64,000 bases of DNA from positions 1-64,000 of the forward strand of contig CALMYL010000007.1 in the NCBI GenBank assembly GCA_937873695.1, read 5' to 3'. Position 1 is the first letter of the stretch. Every line of letters starts with the position of its first letter. This DNA comes from an uncultured Ignavibacteria bacterium (GTDB taxonomy: Bacteria; Bacteroidota; Ignavibacteria; Tepidaquicellales; OLB5). Both the position numbers and the translations under genes were made by a program. The notes beneath the pieces were generated by a model. That model ran no database searches. It saw nothing but the letters and a program-made list of their open reading frames with translations, and was not told the origin of the DNA. Below are positions 43,785-51,640 of this stretch, one piece after another.

Positions 43785-44999
43785 ATGCATAAAAAAGAAG
43801 TATTTATAGTAGATGCAGCAAGAACCCCGATAGGTAAATACGGCGGCGCATTAAAGGATGTAAGGCCTGATGACATGGCAGCGGGAGTGATAAAAGAAGT
43901 AGTTAAGCGCAACCTAGACGATAAGGGAATTTCAAAGGAACTGATCGAAGATGTGATATTGGGCTGTGCAAATCAGGCAGGCGAAGATAACCGTAATGTT
44001 GCAAGAATGAGCGTTCTGCTTGCGGGATTGCCCATCACCGTTGGCGGCGTAACGGTAAACAGGTTATGCGGCTCGGGGATGCAGGCAGTTATAGACGCCT
44101 GGCGCGCAATCATGGCAGGCGAAGGCGATGTAATGATAGCGGGCGGAACGGAGTCGATGACTCGCGCGCCATTTGTTATGCCTAAAGCAACGGAAGCATT
44201 CACCCGGACCAACGCAGTTTATGATACAACAATAGGATGGCGTTTTACAAATCCAAAACTTGCGAAGATGTATTACCCTTATTCAATGGGTGAAACAGCT
44301 GAGAATGTGGCAAAACGTTACAGCTTATCGCGTGAACGTCAGGATGAATTCGCAATGCACTCCCAGCAGAAAGCCAAGGAAGCTATCCTTGGCGGTAAGT
44401 TCAGAAATGAAATTACGCCGGTTGAAATAATAAGTAAAAAGGAAACTATAGTTTTTGATGTTGATGAATTCCCAAGGCTAGATACAACTATGGATAAACT
44501 TGCGAAGCTGAAGCCTGCATTCGCAAAAGAAGGCGGCACGGTCACAGCGGGAAACTCCAGCGGTGTGAATGACGGCGCATGCGCGATACTTCTTGCCTCG
44601 GCAGAAAAGGCTGACGAGCTTGGCTTAACCAAACGCGCGAGGATAGTATCAAGCGCAGTTGCCGGGGTTGAACCGGATTGCATGGGTTTGGGTCCCATAC
44701 CCGCAGCGCGCAAAGCGCTTGAGCGGGCCGGATTGAAGCTTGAACAGATAGATCTCATTGAGCTTAACGAAGCATTTGCGGCTCAGTCACTGGCCTGTAT
44801 AGATGAACTTGGGCTGGATATGAACAAGGTGAATGTTAACGGCGGGGCAATTGCATTGGGTCACCCCCTTGGAATGAGCGGCGCAAGGATACTTACTACG
44901 CTTCTGTATGAAATGGAGAAAAGGAATTTAAGATATGGATTGGCAACAATGTGCATTGGGGTCGGGCAGGGAATTGCCACGGTCATTAAGCGGGTATAA
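43785..44999 (+). CDS. Acetyl-CoA acyltransferase (thiolase)
   Basis: A 404-residue thiolase with all active-site motifs: [10 protein letters not shown] (nucleophilic Cys near residue 91), [12 protein letters not shown] (His near 358) and MCIGVGQG (second Cys near 390). The [11 protein letters not shown] and [12 protein letters not shown] segments resemble the 3-oxoadipyl-CoA thiolase (PcaF/PaaJ) branch, but beta-ketoadipate partners are absent. Acetoacetyl-CoA or fatty-acid degradation is equally possible. It stands alone. Confidence 0.93.
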   Translation: MHKKEVFIVDAARTPIGKYGGALKDVRPDDMAAGVIKEVVKRNLDDKGISKELIEDVILGCANQAGEDNRNVARMSVLLAGLPITVGGVTVNRLCGSGMQAVIDAWRAIMAGEGDVMIAGGTESMTRAPFVMPKATEAFTRTNAVYDTTIGWRFTNPKLAKMYYPYSMGETAENVAKRYSLSRERQDEFAMHSQQKAKEAILGGKFRNEITPVEIISKKETIVFDVDEFPRLDTTMDKLAKLKPAFAKEGGTVTAGNSSGVNDGACAILLASAEKADELGLTKRARIVSSAVAGVEPDCMGLGPIPAARKALERAGLKLEQIDLIELNEAFAAQSLACIDELGLDMNKVNVNGGAIALGHPLGMSGARILTTLLYEMEKRNLRYGLATMCIGVGQGIATVIKRV

Positions 45000-45110
45000 A
45001 AATTTCAGATCCAGGATTGATGATTTGCGGATCTATTCATCACTTCTGAGATCGTAATATAACACAAGAATATTTAGAGAATCAGAAACCATAAATCCGC
45101 AATCATACAG

Positions 45111-45734
45111 ATGAATTTTCCGAACACATTAAGCCTGATAAGAATTTTGCTTGCACCGGTATTTTTATACCTGTTCTTATCCGGCGAAACGGGACTTGTA
45201 GCGGCATCGTTTTTTGTATATACAATAGCCGCGCTGACGGATTGGTATGACGGATGGTATGCAAGGCGTTACGGATTTAAAACAAGGTGGGGTCAGTTTA
45301 TTGACCCGCTTGCCGATAAGATACTTACTTCAGCGGCATTCACAGGATTTTACCTGATGAATCAGCACGATCCGGGTTTTTTCGGTTCATCTGAACCGGT
45401 ACCTTTTGCGGTACTTATTGCTGTAATAATTTTAAGGGATATTTTGTTAACAATAGTGCGAAGCGTACAGGAGCTAAGAGGCAGGGATTTCAGGACCTCG
45501 ATGATATCAAAAACAAAGACATTTATACAGATGACATTTATATTTGTTATCCTGGGGCTTATTTCAATATCGGCAATTGCCGCAGGAAGCGAAATAAGTG
45601 TAAGTATAAATAGTTATTTGCATTCACAGATTAATTATTATATATTGCTTTTGATAACAGCGCTTACTGCGGCAAGCGGAGCTGCTTATTTCTTTGAATC
45701 AGGCGGCAATATTGAAAAGCAGACTTATAATTAA
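45111..45734 (+). CDS. pgsA: CDP-diacylglycerol--glycerol-3-phosphate 3-phosphatidyltransferase
   Basis: A 207-residue membrane enzyme making phosphatidylglycerol-phosphate from CDP-diacylglycerol. The CDP-alcohol phosphotransferase motif is complete: D-G-x2-A-R-x8-G-x3-D-x3-D within DWYDGWYARR through GQFIDPLADK (about residues 42-67). Four or more membrane helices follow. The next gene, 26 bases on, encodes the phosphatase for the following step, so the pair forms a phosphatidylglycerol operon. Confidence 0.95.
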   Translation: MNFPNTLSLIRILLAPVFLYLFLSGETGLVAASFFVYTIAALTDWYDGWYARRYGFKTRWGQFIDPLADKILTSAAFTGFYLMNQHDPGFFGSSEPVPFAVLIAVIILRDILLTIVRSVQELRGRDFRTSMISKTKTFIQMTFIFVILGLISISAIAAGSEISVSINSYLHSQINYYILLLITALTAASGAAYFFESGGNIEKQTYN

Positions 45735-45760
45735 AAGAAGGCAAAACACAAGAGATCAAA

Positions 45761-46342
45761 ATGGCATTCAGATTAATAAAAGAGAAGAACCCAATAAATG
45801 ATGAGGTAAAAGTACCTCTTGTTATCACGCTGCTTGGCAGCGGGTTTTTTGTCGGGTTTATCCCGGTCGCTTCGGGTACATTTGGCTCGCTAATCGGCCT
45901 GGGGCTTTACCTTGCGCCCAAGATGTCTGAGTTCTATTATTTATCACTGCTGCTGTTACTTGTGTTCATAATAGGGATCTTTTGCGCCGAAAAAATGAAG
46001 GGGCGTTACGGCGAAGACCCCCCTCAGGTAATTATTGATGAGATCGCCGGTCAGCTTTTTACTTACCTGGTTGGTTCTATTGTATTCGAAATATTCTTCC
46101 CGTTCAAATCATTTGATCCCGCAACGGCATTTGATACAAAACTTGTGTTCGGCATAATTGGTTTCTTTTCATTCCGGTTCTTTGATATCATTAAACTTGA
46201 ACCCGCAAAATATTTTGATAATAAAGATTCAGGTTTTGGCATAATGATGGATGATATAGCCGCAGGGCTTTACGCAGGTATACTTTCAGCTGTGCTTACG
46301 CACCTTGCCTGGTACCAGTTCTTGAGAGTATATCTTGGTTAG
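45761..46342 (+). CDS. pgpA: Phosphatidylglycerophosphatase A
   Basis: A 193-residue membrane protein. The PgpA motifs are GFIPVASGTFGSLIGLGLY near residues 33-51 and PPQVIIDEIAGQLFTYL near 86-102. It dephosphorylates phosphatidylglycerol-phosphate, the product of the gene just upstream. Membrane helices and length match the family. cinA follows after a 164-base gap. Confidence 0.95.
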   Translation: MAFRLIKEKNPINDEVKVPLVITLLGSGFFVGFIPVASGTFGSLIGLGLYLAPKMSEFYYLSLLLLLVFIIGIFCAEKMKGRYGEDPPQVIIDEIAGQLFTYLVGSIVFEIFFPFKSFDPATAFDTKLVFGIIGFFSFRFFDIIKLEPAKYFDNKDSGFGIMMDDIAAGLYAGILSAVLTHLAWYQFLRVYLG

Positions 46343-46506
46343 CAGCCGTATAGAGTGATTAGCATGAGTGGTGCTGATTGTTTGGTGATTATAGGGTACG
46401 GAAATTTCAATGTTATACGGTTCGCAATGTAATACGGTTCAGAAATTTAACAAGGCATAATAAATCCTTTAATATACCATAATATACGCTTTCCCGAATT
46501 TCTTTC

Positions 46507-47772
46507 ATGAGATCAATAATAATATCAATAGGTGATGAGGTGTTAATAGGGCAGGTTGTAAATACCAACGCTGCCTGGCTTGGCAAAGAGCTTCTTGCCA
46601 TTGGTATACCTGCTGCCCGCATGGTTACCGTTCCCGATAGTGAAAAAGAGATCCTTAAGGAATTCAAATCAGCGTTCAGGGATTACGATGTAATTGCTGT
46701 TACCGGCGGGCTGGGTCCTACCCACGATGATATAACGGTAAAGACAGTCGCGAAGTTCTTTAAAAGCAAATATGTGCTTAACGAAAAGGTACTGAAGCAT
46801 GTAAAGAATATATTTGCCCGCAGAAATATTAAAATGCCGGCGGTTAATATAGGGCAGGCACTTGTGCCGGAAATTGCGCAGGTACTTGATAATAAAACCG
46901 GCACTGCACCGGGTTTACTGATAGATAAGGCGGGAAAAGTGTTTTGCGTTATGCCGGGTGTACCGTATGAAATGAAATATATCAGCCAAACGGGGCTGCT
47001 TCCTTATCTTACAAAAAAATACAAAAAGAAAATTAAGAAAGTCATACGGCAGAAAACACTTCATACAATTGGCATTGGTGAATCACTGCTTGCCGAAAAG
47101 ATAGGCGATATAAATAAAATTGTCCGCAAAGGAAAAGATTTTGAAGTGAAGCTCGCTTTTTTGCCATCAAATTACGAAGTCAGGCTGCGCATTACGGCTA
47201 TAGCTGCCAATAGATCACGGGCTGAAAGGCTGATTGGCGATGCCGAAAGAATTATTAAACGCAAAGCAGGTGATTATATTTATTCGTTCAGCGAAGGCTC
47301 AATTGAAAAGACAACAGGCGCGCTGCTGAAGAGGAAAAAGCTTACAATTGCGGCAGCAGAATCATGCACGGGCGGCTTGATAACAAGTAAACTGACGGAT
47401 ATTGCAGGAAGCTCTGATTACGTAATGGATGCGATTGTGGCATATTCCAATGAAGCCAAGCGCAGGCTGCTTGGTGTGAAAGCTGAAACCATAAAGAAAT
47501 ACGGAGCGGTAAGCAGACAAACCGCCATTGAAATGGCGCGCGGAATAAGGAAACGCTCTAAAACAGATATTGGTATATCTGTTACGGGTATAGCGGGTCC
47601 CGGCGGTGCAAGGCCCGGCAAGCCAGTTGGACTGGTATGGATAGGGTACTCGGATAAGAAAACAACTTTTGCAAAGGATTTTATTTTTACAAAGGACCGT
47701 TTAAGGAATAAAGATATAATGGCAAAGATGGCGCTTGAAATTGTGAGGAGACAATTAACAATTATCAATTAA
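46507..47772 (+). CDS. cinA: CinA family nicotinamide-nucleotide amidohydrolase
   Basis: A 421-residue protein. The N-terminal molybdopterin-binding-like domain has VTGGLGPTHDD near residues 65-75, and the C-terminal PncC-type amidohydrolase has AAAESCTGGLITSKLTD near 285-301. It recycles NMN formed by NAD-dependent ligase. Its last six codons and stop (QLTIIN, then TAA) are encoded by the CAATTAACAATTATCAATTA repeat that opens the inserted element at 47752. The native C terminus has therefore been rewritten. Confidence 0.95.
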   Translation: MRSIIISIGDEVLIGQVVNTNAAWLGKELLAIGIPAARMVTVPDSEKEILKEFKSAFRDYDVIAVTGGLGPTHDDITVKTVAKFFKSKYVLNEKVLKHVKNIFARRNIKMPAVNIGQALVPEIAQVLDNKTGTAPGLLIDKAGKVFCVMPGVPYEMKYISQTGLLPYLTKKYKKKIKKVIRQKTLHTIGIGESLLAEKIGDINKIVRKGKDFEVKLAFLPSNYEVRLRITAIAANRSRAERLIGDAERIIKRKAGDYIYSFSEGSIEKTTGALLKRKKLTIAAAESCTGGLITSKLTDIAGSSDYVMDAIVAYSNEAKRRLLGVKAETIKKYGAVSRQTAIEMARGIRKRSKTDIGISVTGIAGPGGARPGKPVGLVWIGYSDKKTTFAKDFIFTKDRLRNKDIMAKMALEIVRRQLTIIN

Positions 47773-48200
47773 CAATTATCAATGATCAATAATTTTCTAT
47801 ATATATAATAATGAAAGAAAATGTTGTTTTAGAAAAAAGTTATAGTTTTGCGGTAAACACAATAATTGCAGTACGTAGCTTAAATAAAACAATTGATACC
47901 TATGTTCTGGTTAAGCAGCTTTTAAGAGCGGGTACATCTGTTGGCGCTAATATTGAAGAGTCTCAGGGAGGATATTCAAAGAAAGATTTTAAGCACAAAT
48001 TAAACGTAGCATATAAAGAAGCCAGGGAATGCAAGTATTGGATACGTCTAATAATAGATACTCAAATAAGTACTAAGCAGCAGATTGTCGCATTTCAGAA
48101 ATTATTAAACGATGCTGATGAGCTCTGTAAAATTATTTATTCAATTGTAAATTCGACAAAATAATTTTATTGTTCATTGATAATTGATAATTGTTAATTG
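47752..48200. mobile_element. IVS-like insertion: second four-helix-bundle gene between inverted repeats
   Basis: Left arm 47752-47793 and right arm 48170-48200 are inverted repeats. In the same sense both start CAATTAACAATTATCAATTA; the left has one extra 7-base unit, and then both continue TCAATG...CAATAA. The gene 47811-48164 lies between them. The left arm overlaps the end of cinA, and the right arm ends 7 bases before the MlaF-like start. The layout matches the unit at 36345-36890, although the repeat sequences differ. Confidence 0.65.
47811..48164 (+). CDS. Four-helix-bundle protein (S23 / intervening-sequence family)
   Basis: A 117-residue protein of the same family as the 36455 gene (LLRAGTSVGANIEESQGGYSKKDFKHKLNVAYKEARECKYWIRLI at residues about 40-84). 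The two are only moderately similar, so they are not recent copies. It is the only gene inside the repeat-bounded unit 47752-48200, lying between cinA and an ABC ATPase gene. No ribosome-binding site is visible before ATG. Its role in the unit (binding the hairpin RNA or DNA) is an inference. Confidence 0.92.
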   Translation: MKENVVLEKSYSFAVNTIIAVRSLNKTIDTYVLVKQLLRAGTSVGANIEESQGGYSKKDFKHKLNVAYKEARECKYWIRLIIDTQISTKQQIVAFQKLLNDADELCKIIYSIVNSTK

Positions 48201-48207
48201 AAAAGAA

Positions 48208-48957
48208 ATGATAGAAATTAAAAATCTTGTAAAGAGTTTTGGCGATAAACCCGTACTCAGGGGTGTTGACCTTAATATTGAAGAGGGCAAAACAAATGTA
48301 ATTATCGGCGCCAGCGGATGCGGCAAATCTGTGCTGCTTAAGCACATTGTTGGATTACTGAAGCCGGATGCGGGCCAGATACTTATTGACGGTGAAGATA
48401 TTACCGCAATGAACGAAAAGCAGATATACGCTATCAGGAAGAGGTTCGGCTTTCTGTTCCAGAGCGCGGCGCTGTTTGATTCAATGTCAGTTGGTGATAA
48501 TGTTGGCATAGCCTTAAGGGAAAACACACTTATGCTGAAGGCGGAAATAGATAAAGTAGTCACAGAAAAACTTGGACTTGTAAACCTGCCCGGCACAGAA
48601 AAACTTATGCCATCGGAGCTTTCCGGCGGTATGAAAAAGCGCGTGGGATTGGCAAGAGCGCTGGCAACAAATCCCCAGTACATTTTGTATGATGAACCCA
48701 CAACTGGACTTGACCCCATTACCAGTGAAACTATTGATGAGCTGATGGATTCCGTTGCAACCAGGAAAGGACTGGGAGTAACTTCTATTATAGTAACACA
48801 TGATATTTTTACGGTTTATGAAATAGGCGACCGGGTCGCAATGATGTATGAAGGCAAGGTACACTTCAACGGCACTCCTGAAGAGCTCAGGGCAACAAGT
48901 GATCCTATAGTGCGGCAGTTCCTGGAGCGGACTGATGAGAAGAAGGCGAAGCATTGA
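48208..48957 (+). CDS. MlaF-like ABC transporter ATP-binding protein
   Basis: A 249-residue ATPase with Walker A GASGCGKS, the FLFQSAALFDSMSVGDNVG segment typical of MlaF/Mkl ATPases, signature LSGGMKKR and Walker B YILYDEP. It would power phospholipid transport between the membranes together with MlaE and MlaD, but neither gene is in the neighbourhood. The start lies just after the right arm of the inserted element, so its original promoter or operon link may have been altered. Confidence 0.9.
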   Translation: MIEIKNLVKSFGDKPVLRGVDLNIEEGKTNVIIGASGCGKSVLLKHIVGLLKPDAGQILIDGEDITAMNEKQIYAIRKRFGFLFQSAALFDSMSVGDNVGIALRENTLMLKAEIDKVVTEKLGLVNLPGTEKLMPSELSGGMKKRVGLARALATNPQYILYDEPTTGLDPITSETIDELMDSVATRKGLGVTSIIVTHDIFTVYEIGDRVAMMYEGKVHFNGTPEELRATSDPIVRQFLERTDEKKAKH

Positions 48958-49035
48958 GTTATATGGCTTTCTGCCTTTAGAAGAAGGTTTCACAGCTTCA
49001 AGGGTTTCAAAATTAATTGTTTCTTGTTTAAAATG

Positions 49036-49062
49036 CCCATGAAAATATTCATGGGTTTTTTG
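49036..49062 (+). terminator. Intrinsic terminator
   Basis: The stem CCCATGAA/TTCATGGG is followed by six Ts, about 80 bases after the ATPase stop. Confidence 0.65.
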
Positions 49063-49140
49063 TTTCAAAGAGTGGTTTGCTAAAAATGGAGGTGTAATTT
49101 CAATTATTGATTATGTGTATAAAACTGAGTATTTTTGTGT

Positions 49141-49335
49141 ATGAGAACAAACATTGAAATAAACAACAAGCTGATGGGCAAAGCCAAAAGGCTTAGCCGT
49201 TTAAAAACCAAAAAAGAAATTGTTAATACGGCTCTGGAAATGTATGTGCGAAACCTGGACAAAAGATCGATCAAAGAGTTAAAGGGAAAGATAAAATGGA
49301 TCGGCAGCCTGGATAAAATGAGGCAAACAGGTTGA
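49141..49335 (+). CDS. vapB: VapB-type antitoxin
   Basis: A 64-residue protein of the short VapB (DUF2191-type) family: MRTNIEINNKLMGKAKRLSRLKTKKEIVNTALEMYV. It forms a ribbon-helix-helix that binds its own promoter and neutralises VapC. An in-frame ATG two codons earlier (49135) is possible, but family members start MRTNIEI. Its TGA overlaps the TTG start of the toxin gene (TTGA). Confidence 0.88.
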   Translation: MRTNIEINNKLMGKAKRLSRLKTKKEIVNTALEMYVRNLDKRSIKELKGKIKWIGSLDKMRQTG

Positions 49336-49733
49336 AAGAAGTTGTGATCGATACATCTGTGTGGATCGATTTTTTGAACGGAGCTGAAAACAGGCACACT
49401 GCAGCAATGACAAAGATCCTTGACGGCGATACTGAAGTTTTTATCACACCGCAGATAATTCAGGAAATACTACAGGGCATAAATAGTGATAGCGAACATG
49501 ACCTACTGAAGGAAAAGCTTCTCTCGCTAAACGTATTGAGCATAGATCCAATTGAATCTGCAATAGGGGCAAGTTCACTCTACAGATCACTCAGAAAAAA
49601 AGGTTCAACTATCCGAAAGACAAACTATGTTCTGATAGCTTATTATTGTTTGTACTTCAACATTCCCATACTTCATAAAGACCGGGATTTTGAGAAAATT
49701 GCAAATCATTTCAAGTTAAAAATTTACAAATAA
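49332..49733 (+). CDS. vapC: VapC-type PIN-domain toxin, one acidic residue replaced
   Basis: A 133-residue PIN-domain ribonuclease. D7 (VIDTSVWIDF), E45 (QEIL) and D117 (HKDRDF) of the metal site are present. The third acidic position, usually Asp in an N-D-x-L-I-A motif, is Tyr here (Y99, KTNYVLIAYYC). This may weaken or abolish cleavage of its RNA target. The start is TTG, overlapping the antitoxin stop by three bases. Family membership is clear; activity is doubtful. Confidence 0.88.
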   Translation: MKEVVIDTSVWIDFLNGAENRHTAAMTKILDGDTEVFITPQIIQEILQGINSDSEHDLLKEKLLSLNVLSIDPIESAIGASSLYRSLRKKGSTIRKTNYVLIAYYCLYFNIPILHKDRDFEKIANHFKLKIYK

Positions 49734-49896
49734 TCATCTCTGAAACGGGATTGTCATTTGTTATGTTAAGATAAAACAACAAGTTAAACTAAGGGTTAAC
49801 TTTTCAATTTAACCTTAAGAAAAATATCATTATTTTTGATGATAATTGTATCTGAATAATTTCATTCTATAATATAGAAAGGATCCACCACAAAGT

Positions 49897-50859
49897 ATGT
49901 CAGAGGCTCAGAATGCTTCAAATAATCCATCCAAAAACGAACAGCCGGCAAAACCGGTTTCAAAAGGGGCGATATATTTCCAGGCGGTAAGGGCTTTTTC
50001 ATTCCCGGCGTCGCTTATTCCCTGTCTGCTTGGCGCAATGCTTGCATTGCTTCAGGGCGGCAGCGCATCATGGTACTTAATGCCATTCATTGCCATTTCA
50101 TTACTGTTTTTACACGCAGGCTCAAATGTTATAAGTGATGTTGACGACTACAAACACGGTGTTGACGCAAAGGATACACTGGGGGGCTCAAGGGTTCTGC
50201 CTGAGGGTTTGTTAAGCCCGAAAGAAATGTTCCGTTTCGGGATGATACTCTTCGCTCTTGCAGTATTGTTTGGTTTACCCATTATAATTGACCGCGGCAT
50301 GATGGTTCTTTGGCTTGGAATACTTGGTATTGTCGGCGGTTTCTTTTATACCGGCAGACCTATCGGTTATAAATATGTGGCACTTGGTGATATATTCATT
50401 TTCCTGCTCTACGGTCCCGCAATTGTTACCGGTACGCTTTACGCATTAACCGGTGTGTTCTCGTTTTCGGCTGCATTGATCTCCATACCGCTGGGACTGC
50501 TTGTAACGGGCATTCTTCACGCAAACAACCTGCGTGATATAATAAATGACCGCAGGGCTAACATTAAAACACTGGCCAATGTATTTGGCGAGGGTTTTGC
50601 CAAAGGCGAATACATTTTCCTGATAGTGGGCGCGTATATTACCGTAGTATTGCTTGTTGTTTTCAATGTGCTTTCAATCTGGTCACTGCTTGTGTTCTTA
50701 TCGCTTCCAATAGCGTTAAAGAACATGAACATGATAAAGGGTGTTAAGATAGAAGATACCGGCAAGATCGCAATGCTTGACGCAATGACAGCACAGCTTA
50801 CTTTAATGTTCGGCGTGCTGCTTTCAATTAGCATAATTATAACAAAGTTCGCGGGGTAA
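49897..50859 (+). CDS. menA: UbiA prenyltransferase, MenA-like (1,4-dihydroxy-2-naphthoate prenyltransferase)
   Basis: A 320-residue integral membrane enzyme with eight to nine helices. The two Asp-rich motifs are NVISDVDDYKHGVDAKDT near residues 75-92 and NNLRDIINDRRANIKTLAN near 210-228. The second closely follows the MenA pattern NLRD-x4-D-x5-TLA. It transfers a polyprenyl chain to make menaquinone. The first motif has DVDD where many MenA have NDYxD, so a related UbiA substrate cannot be excluded. It is transcribed alone. Confidence 0.85.
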   Translation: MSEAQNASNNPSKNEQPAKPVSKGAIYFQAVRAFSFPASLIPCLLGAMLALLQGGSASWYLMPFIAISLLFLHAGSNVISDVDDYKHGVDAKDTLGGSRVLPEGLLSPKEMFRFGMILFALAVLFGLPIIIDRGMMVLWLGILGIVGGFFYTGRPIGYKYVALGDIFIFLLYGPAIVTGTLYALTGVFSFSAALISIPLGLLVTGILHANNLRDIINDRRANIKTLANVFGEGFAKGEYIFLIVGAYITVVLLVVFNVLSIWSLLVFLSLPIALKNMNMIKGVKIEDTGKIAMLDAMTAQLTLMFGVLLSISIIITKFAG

Positions 50860-50904
50860 AGTATTTCATACAAGGCCGCAAAAGGATTTAAGATAATAAT
50901 ATTG

Positions 50905-50935
50905 GAGACAGCTTAAGACTGTCTCTTTTTTTAAA
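50905..50935 (+). terminator. Intrinsic terminator after menA
   Basis: The stem GAGACAGCTT/AAGACTGTCTC is followed by seven Ts, about 45 bases past the stop. Confidence 0.75.
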
Positions 50936-50954
50936 AACCATAAAACTTCATCCA

Positions 50955-51344
50955 ATGAAAAAACCAAATGTTTTACTTGTTCTGCTTATGATCTTTGCTG
51001 CGGCAGGAGTTTATTCTCAGGTCAGCAATAATGATAAGCACATCAAGTTCAAAAAGGGCGAAAGCTCAGCTACGGTAGCAGGTTCAGTGGTAAGGGGCGA
51101 GGAGAAAACTTATGTTCTTGAAGCTAACAAGAACCAGAAGATGACTGTCACCCTGTTTTCAACTGAAGACAACGCGGTATTCCGAATTAAAGACAGAAGT
51201 TCGCGTTACTATCTTGATGGTGCAGGAGAGATAGATGACGCAAGGAAATGGGAAGGAACCCTTCCTTCTGACGGCGAATACAAAATAATAATAGGCGGGA
51301 CACGTGGAAATACCGAATATACACTGCAGGTATTTATTGAATAA
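50955..51344 (+). CDS. Small secreted beta-sandwich protein
   Basis: A 129-residue protein with a signal peptide (1-22, ending VYSQ). The mature domain (FKKGESSATVAGSVVRGEEKTYVLEANKNQKMTVTLFS, then WEGTLPSDGEYKIIIGGTRGNTEYTLQVFI) resembles pre-peptidase C-terminal-type and g-type-lysozyme-inhibitor-like sandwiches. No catalytic residues are evident. A binding or inhibitory role is only suggested by fold resemblance. Confidence 0.75.
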   Translation: MKKPNVLLVLLMIFAAAGVYSQVSNNDKHIKFKKGESSATVAGSVVRGEEKTYVLEANKNQKMTVTLFSTEDNAVFRIKDRSSRYYLDGAGEIDDARKWEGTLPSDGEYKIIIGGTRGNTEYTLQVFIE

Positions 51345-51631
51345 GTCTTTTTCATGCAGATGAAAGAAATGAAAACGCAGGAGATCAGGGAGTATAGTTT
51401 TTAAAATTTCCGGATTTGATGCTTTTGAGAAGTTTGATTTGTAAATGTAAATTCCGAAAATACAATAGATTGCTTACTCTTTGATCGCTTGCGTTTCCCT
51501 TAATTTGCATTATAATGCGGCTTGGCCCGCATTTTTGTTTATAATCTGTTTACGGTATTTGATATGTAGCGCAGATTTGATTAATTTGTAAAATAAGCGT
51601 GTGTTGTTTTACAAAAAACTAATTCACGGAG
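51345..51631. other. Intergenic region, promoter of the histidine kinase gene
   Basis: No gene is seen. The sequence is AT-rich with a GCGGCTTGGCCCGCATTTTT motif near 51517. A GGAG ribosome-binding site (51627-51630) lies just before the kinase start. Confidence 0.45.
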
Positions 51632-51640
51632 TTGGCTTGC

